This document shows, piece by piece, positions 36,386 through 44,345 of a stretch of DNA of 64,000 bases. The position numbers were made by a program, and so were the translations under genes. Each line of letters begins with the position of its first letter. Positions within the stretch are counted from its first letter, which is position 1. The DNA comes from JBGPLJ01 sp035644395 (GTDB lineage Bacteria > Pseudomonadota > Gammaproteobacteria > Steroidobacterales > Steroidobacteraceae). Below the pieces are notes generated by a model. The model ran no database searches and was not told the origin of the DNA. It was given only the letters and a program-made list of their open reading frames with translations. The DNA is taken from NCBI GenBank assembly GCA_035644395.1, contig DASQOR010000079.1, positions 47,634-111,633 of the forward strand, written 5' to 3'.

Positions 36386-38123
36386 CCGTCACGCGGTTGA
36401 TTTCGTCGAGACTTGTCATTCCATCCTTGACCTTGTTCAGGCCCGATCGCCTGAGGTCAATGACTCCTTCCTTGATTGCCTGGTCGGCGATGTGCATCGC
36501 GCCGCCGCCTTCCATGATGATCCTGCCGATGGCTTCCGTGACCGGCATGACCTGGTAGATGCCGACCCGTCCCTTGTACCCGTCGACGCAGTTCGAGCAG
36601 CCAACGGCCTTGAAGATCGTGACTTCCTTCTTGAGATCCACTTCGGTGAATCCTTCCCGGATCAGCGCGTCGTGCGGAATTTCCAGCTTCGTCTTGCAGT
36701 TATTGCAGAGCCGGCGTGCCAGACGTTGCGCGATGATCAGGCTCACTGAGGTTGCGATCGCGTAGGGCTTGACGCCCATGTCGACCATGCGCGTCAGGGT
36801 CTGGGGAGCGTCGTTCGTGTGCAGCGTCGAGAGCACGAGGTGGCCCGTCTGCGCCGCCTTGATCGCGATTTCGGCCGTCTCGAGGTCGCGGATTTCGCCG
36901 ACCATGATCACGTCCGGGTCCTGGCGCAGGAACGCACGCAGTGCCGACGCGAAGGTGAGTCCGACCTTCGGATTGACGTTGACCTGGTTGACGCCCGGGA
37001 GGTTGATTTCCGACGGGTCTTCCGCCGTCGAGATGTTCGTGTCTTCGGTGTTGAGTATGTGCAGGCCGGTGTACAGCGACACGGTCTTGCCGCTGCCCGT
37101 CGGGCCGGTGACGAGGATCATGCCCTGGGGCTTCGCCAGGTACTTCAGGTAGATCTCTTTCTGCAGGGCTTCGTAGCCGAGCGCATCGATGCCGAGCATC
37201 GCGCTCGAGGGGTCGAGAATTCGGAGCACGATCTTCTCGCCGAAGAGGGTCGGGCAGCTCGACACGCGGAAGTCGATGGCCCGGTTCTTCGACAGGCGCA
37301 TCTTGATGCGCCCGTCCTGCGGCACGCGCCGCTCGGCGATGTCGAGCCGCGACATGACCTTGAGGCGCGCGGCGATCTTGGTCGCGAGCTGCACCGGCGG
37401 CATCGCGACTTCCTTCAGCACGCCATCGAGGCGCGTGCGGATGCGGAAGGTCTTCTCGTAGGGTTCGAAGTGCACGTCGCTCGCGCCCTTCTTGATGGCG
37501 TCGAGCAGGACCTTGTTCACGAAGCGGACGATGGGGGCGTCTTCGACGTCGTCACGCGTGGCGGCATCCGTGTCGAGTTCCTCGTCGCCGCCGGTGACTT
37601 CAAGGTTTTCAAGGTCGAAGTCATCGTCGCCCATCGCGGGCATCGAGACGTCGACCTGCTCGATCGCCTTGGTGACGGCAATTTGCAGCTTGTCGTCTTC
37701 CACGACGACCGCCTCAACGCCCATGCCGGTCTGGAACTTGACCTCATCGATGGCGTGCAGGTTGGTCGGATCGGAGACGGCCAGGAACAGGCGCTTGCCC
37801 CGGCGCGAGAGCGGCAATACCCGGTGCTTGAGCAGCAACTTGTCCGCAACGATCTTGATCGTATCGAGGTCGAGATTGACGGCGTCCAGGTCGAGCAGCG
37901 GCACGCCAAACTCGCCGGACGCGGCGATGGCGATCTCGCGGGCATTCGCGAGCCCCGCATTGACCAGATGGGTGACGAAGCTGAGTTTCTTTTCCTTGGC
38001 CTGATTCAACGCGTCGAGCATCGTGGCCTCATCCAGGAGGCCATCCTGGACGAGCCTCTGGGGAAGGCCGCCAAGGGATGCTTTGGCGGCGTTTCCGACC
38101 GCCATGATTGCGTTGTCGTTCAT
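36378..38123 (-). CDS. pilB: Type IV pilus extension ATPase PilB
   Basis: PilB powers pilus assembly. The 581-residue protein has an N-terminal MshEN-type domain (about residues 18-150, with RLVQDGLLDEATML and THLVNAGLANAREI), a family fold known to bind cyclic di-GMP in some members. The secretion ATPase core has GPTGSGKTVSLY (Walker A), STAEDPSEI (Asp box), VGEIRDLETAEIAI (Walker B), the His box TGHLVLSTLHTND, and a four-Cys zinc site (CNNC ... CSNC). ATG at 38123; promoter at 38174-38201. Cyclic-di-GMP binding here is inference. Confidence 0.96.
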   Translation of the reverse strand: MNDNAIMAVGNAAKASLGGLPQRLVQDGLLDEATMLDALNQAKEKKLSFVTHLVNAGLANAREIAIAASGEFGVPLLDLDAVNLDLDTIKIVADKLLLKHRVLPLSRRGKRLFLAVSDPTNLHAIDEVKFQTGMGVEAVVVEDDKLQIAVTKAIEQVDVSMPAMGDDDFDLENLEVTGGDEELDTDAATRDDVEDAPIVRFVNKVLLDAIKKGASDVHFEPYEKTFRIRTRLDGVLKEVAMPPVQLATKIAARLKVMSRLDIAERRVPQDGRIKMRLSKNRAIDFRVSSCPTLFGEKIVLRILDPSSAMLGIDALGYEALQKEIYLKYLAKPQGMILVTGPTGSGKTVSLYTGLHILNTEDTNISTAEDPSEINLPGVNQVNVNPKVGLTFASALRAFLRQDPDVIMVGEIRDLETAEIAIKAAQTGHLVLSTLHTNDAPQTLTRMVDMGVKPYAIATSVSLIIAQRLARRLCNNCKTKLEIPHDALIREGFTEVDLKKEVTIFKAVGCSNCVDGYKGRVGIYQVMPVTEAIGRIIMEGGGAMHIADQAIKEGVIDLRRSGLNKVKDGMTSLDEINRVTVD

Positions 38124-38173
38124 AGCCTTAGATGATCGCGGGCGACGACCAGCATGCGACGAAGTCCGGGCCT

Positions 38174-38201
38174 AGTCTACCCAAGTTGCTCCCCGGATCA
38201 A
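38174..38201 (-). promoter_or_regulatory. Candidate pilB promoter
   Basis: On the minus strand TTGATC (38201-38196) and TAGACT (38179-38174) are separated by 16 bases. Start point near 38167 would leave a leader of about 45 bases before pilB. It lies downstream of the pilA terminator, so pilB would be transcribed separately from pilA. Confidence 0.5.
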
Positions 38202-38261
38202 TTGTCAAATCGCGCCGATCGTCGCATATCGACCCCGCCAAGCGCGTGATTCGACTCACAC

Positions 38262-38292
38262 AAAAGAAGAGGCCCCTCGCGTGAGGGGCCTC
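38262..38292 (-). terminator. Intrinsic terminator of pilA
   Basis: GAGGCCCCTC and GAGGGGCCTC (38269-38278 and 38283-38292) form a perfect 10-bp stem with a 4-base loop. On the minus strand it is followed by TTCTTTTG. It lies about 28 bases after the pilA stop. Confidence 0.85.
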
Positions 38293-38319
38293 CCAGTATC
38301 GCAACTCGAAACTGCTGGC

Positions 38320-38856
38320 TTACGGCCGGCAGGTCGCAGGCAGGTACTTGTTGTTGACGGTCGTCAAACCGGCGGCCGCAGGAGCAACGATGGCCGGGTC
38401 GTGAGTATTGGCCGGCACAGTGCGCTGACCACAGACCCACACCACGTCATTGTTGCCGGCGCCAGCTGCCCCGCTCAACCTAGGCTGCAGCGCGAGCGTC
38501 AGGGTATTAAGGTTGGCGTTCGCTTGGGCAGGAGCAACCGAGGAGTACGTGATTAGCAGCGTGCCACCGGGGGCGGCGATGTTTACAGACTGAACGTACT
38601 TGCCGCTCGGGATTTCGCCCGCCGCGTGGCCCAAGGTACCGGCAAGACCCGTGACCGCAGTCGGCCAGTTGCCGTTCTGGGCATAGAACTCAGCAACTTC
38701 CGCCTTCAGCGAGCCGGCGAGGTTCAGACCTTCAGTCACCTGCGCGCGGATCGTGTAGTCCTGGTAGGCCGGGATCGCGATCGCGGCCAAAATGCCGATG
38801 ATCGCGACCACGATCATCAGTTCGATAAGGGTGAAACCCTTTTGGATCATCTTCAT
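38320..38856 (-). CDS. pilA: Type IVa major pilin PilA
   Basis: This is the structural subunit of type IVa pili. The 178-residue prepilin has a short leader (MKMIQKG) ending in the Gly before Phe1. The conserved hydrophobic helix FTLIELMIVVAIIGILAAIA follows, with Glu5 of the mature protein present. The C-terminal Cys pair (VWVCGQR and LPATCRP) would close the D-region disulfide. ATG at 38856 is preceded by AGGAGC; an upstream extension in frame adds only non-leader sequence. It has a sigma54 promoter upstream (38923-38939) and a terminator downstream. A fimbrial minor pilin is unlikely given this isolated, highly regulated setting. Confidence 0.96.
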   Translation of the reverse strand: MKMIQKGFTLIELMIVVAIIGILAAIAIPAYQDYTIRAQVTEGLNLAGSLKAEVAEFYAQNGNWPTAVTGLAGTLGHAAGEIPSGKYVQSVNIAAPGGTLLITYSSVAPAQANANLNTLTLALQPRLSGAAGAGNNDVVWVCGQRTVPANTHDPAIVAPAAAGLTTVNNKYLPATCRP

Positions 38857-38922
38857 GAGAGCTCCTAGTGAGAAAAGACAGCGATGAACACGAACGGCGC
38901 AAAGCGCCAGTGACGGGAAGAT

Positions 38923-38939
38923 TTGCAAGGCGTGTGCCA
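38923..38939 (-). promoter_or_regulatory. Sigma54 (RpoN) promoter of pilA
   Basis: On the minus strand TGGCAC (38939-38934) and TTGCAA (38928-38923) are separated by 5 bases, a near-perfect -24/-12 element (TGGCACG-N4-TTGCW). The start point would be near 38910, giving a leader of about 55 bases. The gene of a sigma54 activator, pilR, lies directly upstream. Confidence 0.9.
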
Positions 38940-39102
38940 CGACCTGCCGGTCGCTGCCAACTGATTGAATTGCAAGCTCAATGCGCCCGTTCGAGGCTTC
39001 GGGCTTTACTTATTTGTGTGGGTCTTCGCGGACGCAGCAGGCAGTTAGCGTCACAAACTGACGCAGGTTGTCAGTGTGCGTTGCCAGATGAGGACAGGCG
39101 AC

Positions 39103-40440
39103 TTATTCGAGCCCGAGCTTCTTCACGCGGTAGCGCAGGGCCCGGAAGCTCATGCCGAGGAGCTTGGCTGCGGCAGTCTTGTTGTACCGGGTCTGTTCGA
39201 GCGCCTTCACAATGGCTTCCCGCTCCATGTCTTCGAGCTGCTCGCCGAGCGCGCCCGCACCCTGCGCCGCACCTTGCGACGCCGCGGCTGCCGTAGTGCG
39301 CAGCTGAATGTCACCCACGCCGACGACACCGCTCGAGGAGAGCGTAATGGCCCGTTCCAGGATGTTCTCAAGCTCCCGGACGTTGCCGGGAAACTGATAC
39401 GCCTCGAGGGCGTGAACGGCGTCGGGATGAATGGCCGGCGCTTCGATCTTCATGCGGCGCGCGAGCCGGTTGACGATCGCGTCGGCCAGTACCGCTATGT
39501 CTTCAACGCGCTCCCGGAGGGCCGGCACCCGCAATTCGATGACGTTGACCCGATAGAAGAGGTCCTCGCGAAATTTGCCTTCGGCCACCAGGTCCGCGAG
39601 CTTTCGATGGGTCGCCGACAGGATGCGCACATCGACCGGGGCCTCGCGCGACTCGCCGACGGGGCGCACGGTTTTCTCCTGGATGAGGCGCAGCAGCTTC
39701 ACCTGCATGTGCAGCGGCAGGTCTGCGACTTCGTCCAGGAAGAGCGTGCCGGCTTCCGCTGTCTGCACCAGGCCCTTCTTGTCCGCGACGGCGCCGGTGA
39801 AACTGCCGCGCTTGTGGCCGAAGAGTTCACTTTCCATGAGCTCCGTCGGAATGGCGCCGCAATTGACGGGGATGAAGGGGCCTTCACGGCGCGCGCTCGA
39901 CTCGTGGATCATCTGCGCCACCAGTTCCTTGCCGGTGCCGGATTCGCCGAATATGTGCACGGGGGCCTGGCTGCGAGCGACCTTGCCGATCATGTCGCGC
40001 AGCTGCTGGATGGCGTGTGACGCGCCGAGCAGGCGCGGACCGAACCTTGTCGTCGTTTCGCCGCCCCCGGGCCCTGCAAGCTTGATCGCGCTCGAAACGA
40101 TCTTGCGCAGGTCGGCGAGGTCGAGCGGTTTCGATACGAAATCGAAGGCGCCGAGCTTCAAGGCCTTGACCGCCGATTCGACGTTGCCATGGGCCGTGAT
40201 CACCGCGACCGGCAGGTCCGGCCGGTTGTTCTGGATCCATTCGACGAGATTGAGCCCGTTGCCGTCCGGCAGATTCATGTCGGTGAGGCAGAGGTCGAAT
40301 TTTTCATCGCGCAACAGTTCGCGCGCTCTCGCCATGTCGTGTGCTGCGCGCGATTCGAGATTCATGCGGCCGAGCGTGATCGACAGGAGTTCGCACAGAT
40401 CGGGTTCGTCGTCGACGACCAGGACGGTGGGGCGGGGCAT
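39103..40440 (-). CDS. pilR: Sigma54-dependent response regulator PilR
   Basis: PilR activates pilA transcription with sigma54 RNA polymerase. The 445-residue protein has a receiver domain with the phospho-acceptor Asp54 (CLTDMNLPDG) and the acidic pair Asp10/Asp11. The AAA+ domain has GESGTGKELVA (Walker A), the sigma54-contact loop as GSFTGA, and FLDEVADLPLHMQVKLLR. The C-terminal Fis-type helix-turn-helix is NKTAAAKLLGMSFRALRYR. ATG at 40440; it is 10 bases after pilS, so the two form an operon. Confidence 0.96.
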   Translation of the reverse strand: MPRPTVLVVDDEPDLCELLSITLGRMNLESRAAHDMARARELLRDEKFDLCLTDMNLPDGNGLNLVEWIQNNRPDLPVAVITAHGNVESAVKALKLGAFDFVSKPLDLADLRKIVSSAIKLAGPGGGETTTRFGPRLLGASHAIQQLRDMIGKVARSQAPVHIFGESGTGKELVAQMIHESSARREGPFIPVNCGAIPTELMESELFGHKRGSFTGAVADKKGLVQTAEAGTLFLDEVADLPLHMQVKLLRLIQEKTVRPVGESREAPVDVRILSATHRKLADLVAEGKFREDLFYRVNVIELRVPALRERVEDIAVLADAIVNRLARRMKIEAPAIHPDAVHALEAYQFPGNVRELENILERAITLSSSGVVGVGDIQLRTTAAAASQGAAQGAGALGEQLEDMEREAIVKALEQTRYNKTAAAKLLGMSFRALRYRVKKLGLE

Positions 40441-40450
40441 GGAGCGTCTC

Positions 40451-42091
40451 TTATCCTGTCCAGCGCTGCGGATCGGCGAAGACGACGCGGAAAATACTAC
40501 CACCGCCCTGGCGCGGCTCGTAGATGAGCACGGCGCCGTTGCACTGGCAGAGCTCGCGCGCGAGGAACAGGCCGAGTCCCGTCCCGCCCTTGTTTCCGGT
40601 GAAGAAGGGTTCGAAGATCCGCTCCGCGTTATCCGGGCTGATGCCCGGCCCGCGATCGCAGACCTCGAGGAACGGGCGCGTGCTCAATGCAGCGCGGCCC
40701 CAGCGCAGCTCGATGGCCGTCCCGCTGCCATCGGCCGGCGCGTACTTGAGGGCGTTGTCGCAGAGATTCCACAGCACCTGGCGCAGATGCGAGGGATCGG
40801 CGCTCACTTCCATGCCGGCCTCGGGATCGATGAGAGTCAGCCGCGCCTCGGGAATCTGCATGGTCTCGGCGAACTCCTCGACGAAGGCATGCAGCCAGTC
40901 GCCGAGCGCGATGCGTTCCGGATGGGTCGCATCGCGCCGTGAGAGCTTGAGCACGTTGTTGATGATCGTATTCACGCGCTCGGAATTGGTGCGGATGATA
41001 TCGGTCAGCCGCTGTTCCTCCGCACCGAGCACGGGCGACTCGGCAAGCAGTTGCCCCGCATGGCTCATCGCGGCGACGGGATTGCGGATCTCGTGAGCGA
41101 TGCTCGCGCTCAGGCGCCCGAGTGCGGCGAGCTTCGACTGCTGGATCTTCTCCGCCAGCAAGCTCGTATCCTCGAGAAACACGAGGATCGGCGCGGGCGG
41201 CTGGCTGCCGAGCGCGGCAAAATGCGGTTGCACGACCCGCGATCCATCGCTTGCGATGAACGTGGTCGAGCCGGCCTGCAGTTCCTGCGGATTACGCCTC
41301 CAGGTGCTGAGAAAATACAGGAGCTTCGGCGACACCTCGCCGAGCAGCGCCCCCGGCATCGCACTCGCGGGTCCCAGGATCTGCGCGGCGGATTCATTGA
41401 TGAGGCGAACGCGATCGCTCGCGTCCACCACCACGATGCTCTCGCGCATGCGCTGGATGATGTACTGGCTGAGCTCGGCGAGATTGGCGAGGTCGACTTC
41501 GCGCTGGTGCACCAGCGCTTCACTTTCCCGCAAACGTCGGCCGAGCACCGTGCCGGCGGCGGCGAACGCGAACATGATGACGCCGACGACGCCGGCCGAA
41601 GTCAGGTACGCCGGATCGGTATTTCCCAGGCGCACGCCGAGCAGCTCCTGGCCGACGACCGCGATCGAGCAGATGGCGGCGATGAAATAGGCGCGCCGGC
41701 TTTCGAACAGGAGGCTTCCGGCGGCGACCGGAATGATGATGAGAATACCGAGACCGCCCGCCATGCCACCGCTCGCGAGCATGAGCGTCGTGATGGCAAC
41801 GACATTGAACACGAGGTGCGTGACGATCTGGATGTTGAGTGGCGGCCAGCGCCTCTTGAGTCCCGCGGTGCCGACGCACGCCAGCGCGAAGTACGTGCCT
41901 GCCGTGACGAGAAACAGGATAGGGTACGGATAGGCCGCGTCGGCCAGGCGCGCGGTCCCGCTCAACCAGAAAGCGGCCCCCGCTACGAGCGGCGACAGCA
42001 GGCCGAACAGATTGACGAGGCCCAGCACGCGCCAGCTGAGCGAGGAGAAGTTCTGCTTGGCGGAATTTTCCATGAACGCTTCGATCGCCAT
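40451..42091 (-). CDS. pilS: Sensor histidine kinase PilS
   Basis: PilS is the membrane kinase paired with PilR. The 546-residue protein has about six N-terminal membrane segments (roughly residues 20-195), a PAS domain (about 215-320, with ESIVVVDASDRVRLIN), the phospho-acceptor HisKA motif SIAHEIRNPVAAM and the ATPase domain with LCDNALKYAP and GTGLGLFLARELC. ATG at 42091 (MAIEAFMENS) or 42073 (MENSAKQ) are both possible; neither has a clear ribosome binding site. The longer open frame further upstream is not supported. Confidence 0.94.
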   Translation of the reverse strand: MAIEAFMENSAKQNFSSLSWRVLGLVNLFGLLSPLVAGAAFWLSGTARLADAAYPYPILFLVTAGTYFALACVGTAGLKRRWPPLNIQIVTHLVFNVVAITTLMLASGGMAGGLGILIIIPVAAGSLLFESRRAYFIAAICSIAVVGQELLGVRLGNTDPAYLTSAGVVGVIMFAFAAAGTVLGRRLRESEALVHQREVDLANLAELSQYIIQRMRESIVVVDASDRVRLINESAAQILGPASAMPGALLGEVSPKLLYFLSTWRRNPQELQAGSTTFIASDGSRVVQPHFAALGSQPPAPILVFLEDTSLLAEKIQQSKLAALGRLSASIAHEIRNPVAAMSHAGQLLAESPVLGAEEQRLTDIIRTNSERVNTIINNVLKLSRRDATHPERIALGDWLHAFVEEFAETMQIPEARLTLIDPEAGMEVSADPSHLRQVLWNLCDNALKYAPADGSGTAIELRWGRAALSTRPFLEVCDRGPGISPDNAERIFEPFFTGNKGGTGLGLFLARELCQCNGAVLIYEPRQGGGSIFRVVFADPQRWTG

Positions 42092-42213
42092 GCGCTGCGT
42101 GTCGGTACGATCATCGGCCGGCCTTCGCCAGCGGCGCGCAACTTTAGCATGCTTGCTCGGCCCGCAGGTTTTGCGCACCCCGAGCCTTTCCTTCAGAATG
42201 ACGAACGCCGCAC

Positions 42214-43386
42214 ATGAACCTGCACGAATACCAATCAAAAGAGCTGTTCGCCCGCTGCGGCATTCCGGTTCCTCAGGGTCGGGTCGCGACGACGGCCGAC
42301 GAGGCAGCGGCTGCGGCTGAAAGCCTCGGCGGCGCACTCTGGGTCGTCAAAGCCCAGGTGCACGCCGGCGGCCGCGGCAAGGGCGGCGGCATCAAGCTCG
42401 CGAGGGATGTCGCAGCGGTGCGCGCCGCGGCCGCGCAAATGCTCGGCGAGCGGCTCGTCACGCCTCAGACCGGCCCGGAAGGCCTGCCGATCGGAAAAGT
42501 CTACGTCGAGCAGGGCTCGGCGATCGCGCGCGAGATTTACCTGAGCCTCGTGCTCAATCGCGAGAAGAGCCGCATCGCCTTCGTCGCCTCGGCTGCGGGC
42601 GGCATGGACATCGAGGAAGTCGCCCACAAGTCGCCGGAAAAAATCGTGAGGGTGAACATTCACCCGGCCGCCGGGCTGCAGCCGTACCAGTGCCGGCAGC
42701 TGGCCTTCGGGCTTGGCTTCACGGGCGAGCAGGTTGCGGAATTCTCCTCGCTCGCAGGCAAGCTCTACCGCCTCTATCTCGATCTCGATGCGAGTCTCAT
42801 CGAAGTCAATCCGCTCATCGTCACCAAGGACGGCAGACTGCTTGCGCTCGATGCGAAGATCAACATCGATGCCAACGCACTCTTCCGTCAGAAGGAGGCC
42901 GAGGGGCTGCGCGATCCGAGCCAGGAAGACCCCATGGAGCGCATCGCGAGCGAGCACGACCTCAATTACGTCTCGCTCGACGGCGACATCGCCTGCATGG
43001 TGAACGGTGCCGGGCTCGCCATGGCGACCATGGACCTCATCAAGCTGCACGGCGGTGCGCCGGCGAATTTCCTCGACGTCGGCGGCGGCGCGACGGCCGA
43101 GCGCGTGACGGCGGCATTCAAGCTGATCCTCTCGAACCGCAAGGTGCGGGCGATTCTCGTGAATATCTTCGGCGGCATCGTCCGCTGCGATCTCATTGCC
43201 GAAGGCATCATCACCGCCGTCAAGGAAGTCGGCGTGAGTCTCCCGGTCGTCGTGCGCCTGGAAGGCACGAACGCCACGGAGGCGCGCAAGCTCCTGGCCG
43301 ACAGCGGTCTTGCGATCACGGCCGCGAGCGACCTCACCGATGCCGCGAAGAAATCCGTCGCGGCCGCGCGCAAGGCCCGCCAATGA
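42214..43386 (+). CDS. sucC: Succinyl-CoA synthetase, beta subunit
   Basis: SucC is the ATP-grasp subunit of the TCA-cycle succinyl-CoA synthetase. The 390-residue protein begins MNLHEYQSKELFARCGIPVP and has the nucleotide-binding KAQVHAGGRGKGGGIK, LIEVNPLIVTKDG, MVNGAGLAMATMDLI and NIFGGIVRCDLIAEGI. TTGCGC-17-CAGAAT (42171-42199) could be a promoter but would leave a leader of under 10 bases. sucD overlaps its end (ATGA). Confidence 0.97.
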   Translation: MNLHEYQSKELFARCGIPVPQGRVATTADEAAAAAESLGGALWVVKAQVHAGGRGKGGGIKLARDVAAVRAAAAQMLGERLVTPQTGPEGLPIGKVYVEQGSAIAREIYLSLVLNREKSRIAFVASAAGGMDIEEVAHKSPEKIVRVNIHPAAGLQPYQCRQLAFGLGFTGEQVAEFSSLAGKLYRLYLDLDASLIEVNPLIVTKDGRLLALDAKINIDANALFRQKEAEGLRDPSQEDPMERIASEHDLNYVSLDGDIACMVNGAGLAMATMDLIKLHGGAPANFLDVGGGATAERVTAAFKLILSNRKVRAILVNIFGGIVRCDLIAEGIITAVKEVGVSLPVVVRLEGTNATEARKLLADSGLAITAASDLTDAAKKSVAAARKARQ

Positions 43387-44306
43387 GCATTCTCGTCGAC
43401 GGCAAGACGAAGGTGATCTGCCAGGGGTTCACCGGCAAGCAGGGTACGTTTCACTCCGAGCAGTGCCTCAAGTACGGCACCAGGCTCGTCGGCGGCGTCA
43501 CGCCGGGTCGCGGCGGGCAGAAGCACCTGGGTCTGCCGGTGTTCGACACGGCGAGCGCGGCAGTGCGGGCGACCGGCGCGGAAGTGAGCATGATCTATGT
43601 GCCGGCGCCCTTTGCGGCGGACGCAATTCTCGAGGCGGCCGACGCCGGCATCCGGTTGATCGTCTGTATCACCGAGGGCATTCCGGTCAATGACATGGTG
43701 AAGGTGAAAGCGGCGCTCGCAACCAGCGAGAGCCGCCTCATCGGCCCGAACTGTCCGGGCATCATCACGCCGGGCGGCTGCAAGATCGGCATCATGCCGG
43801 GCTTCATCCACCGGCCGGGGCGTGTCGGCATTGTTTCGCGCTCGGGCACCCTCACCTACGAGGCCGTGTACCAGACAACGCGCATCGGTCTCGGACAGAG
43901 CACCTGCGTCGGCATCGGCGGCGATCCCGTCCGCGGCATGAACTTCATCGACGTGATAGCGCTCTTCGAGGACGACCCGCGGACGGACGGCATCATCATG
44001 GTCGGCGAAATCGGCGGCAGCGACGAGGAGGCGGCGGCCGAATTCATCCGCGGGAACGTGTCGAAACCCGTGGTCGCGTACATCGCGGGCGTCACCGCTC
44101 CGCCGGGCAAGCGCATGGGCCACGCAGGGGCCATTGTCGCCGGCGGCAAGGGCACGGCGGCCGACAAGTTCAAGGCGCTGGAGGCGGCGAAGGTGCGCAC
44201 CGTGCATTCGCCGGCGGACCTCGGCTCGGCCATCGCGCAGGCGCTTGCGCCGCGCGGGCGTGTCAAACGTCGAGCGGCGCCGAAGCCCGCCCGGCGCAAG
44301 AAATGA
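43383..44306 (+). CDS. sucD: Succinyl-CoA synthetase, alpha subunit
   Basis: SucD carries the phosphohistidine and binds CoA. The 307-residue protein shows CQGFTGKQGTFHSEQ, PAPFAADAILEAADAGI and the active-site stretch GHAGAIVAGGKGTA with the phosphorylated His. It is about 18 residues longer than E. coli SucD through a strongly basic tail (RGRVKRRAAPKPARRKK). Overlap with sucC by ATGA supports a fixed 1:1 pair. Confidence 0.96.
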   Translation: MSILVDGKTKVICQGFTGKQGTFHSEQCLKYGTRLVGGVTPGRGGQKHLGLPVFDTASAAVRATGAEVSMIYVPAPFAADAILEAADAGIRLIVCITEGIPVNDMVKVKAALATSESRLIGPNCPGIITPGGCKIGIMPGFIHRPGRVGIVSRSGTLTYEAVYQTTRIGLGQSTCVGIGGDPVRGMNFIDVIALFEDDPRTDGIIMVGEIGGSDEEAAAEFIRGNVSKPVVAYIAGVTAPPGKRMGHAGAIVAGGKGTAADKFKALEAAKVRTVHSPADLGSAIAQALAPRGRVKRRAAPKPARRKK

Positions 44307-44345
44307 TTTCGGAGGCGATCTCCTGCCAGGGAGTTCGCGGCAATC

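Noticed and set aside
36819..38135. 438-codon plus-strand frame opposite pilB
   Set aside because: pilB carries all ATPase motifs on the other strand; this frame has none.
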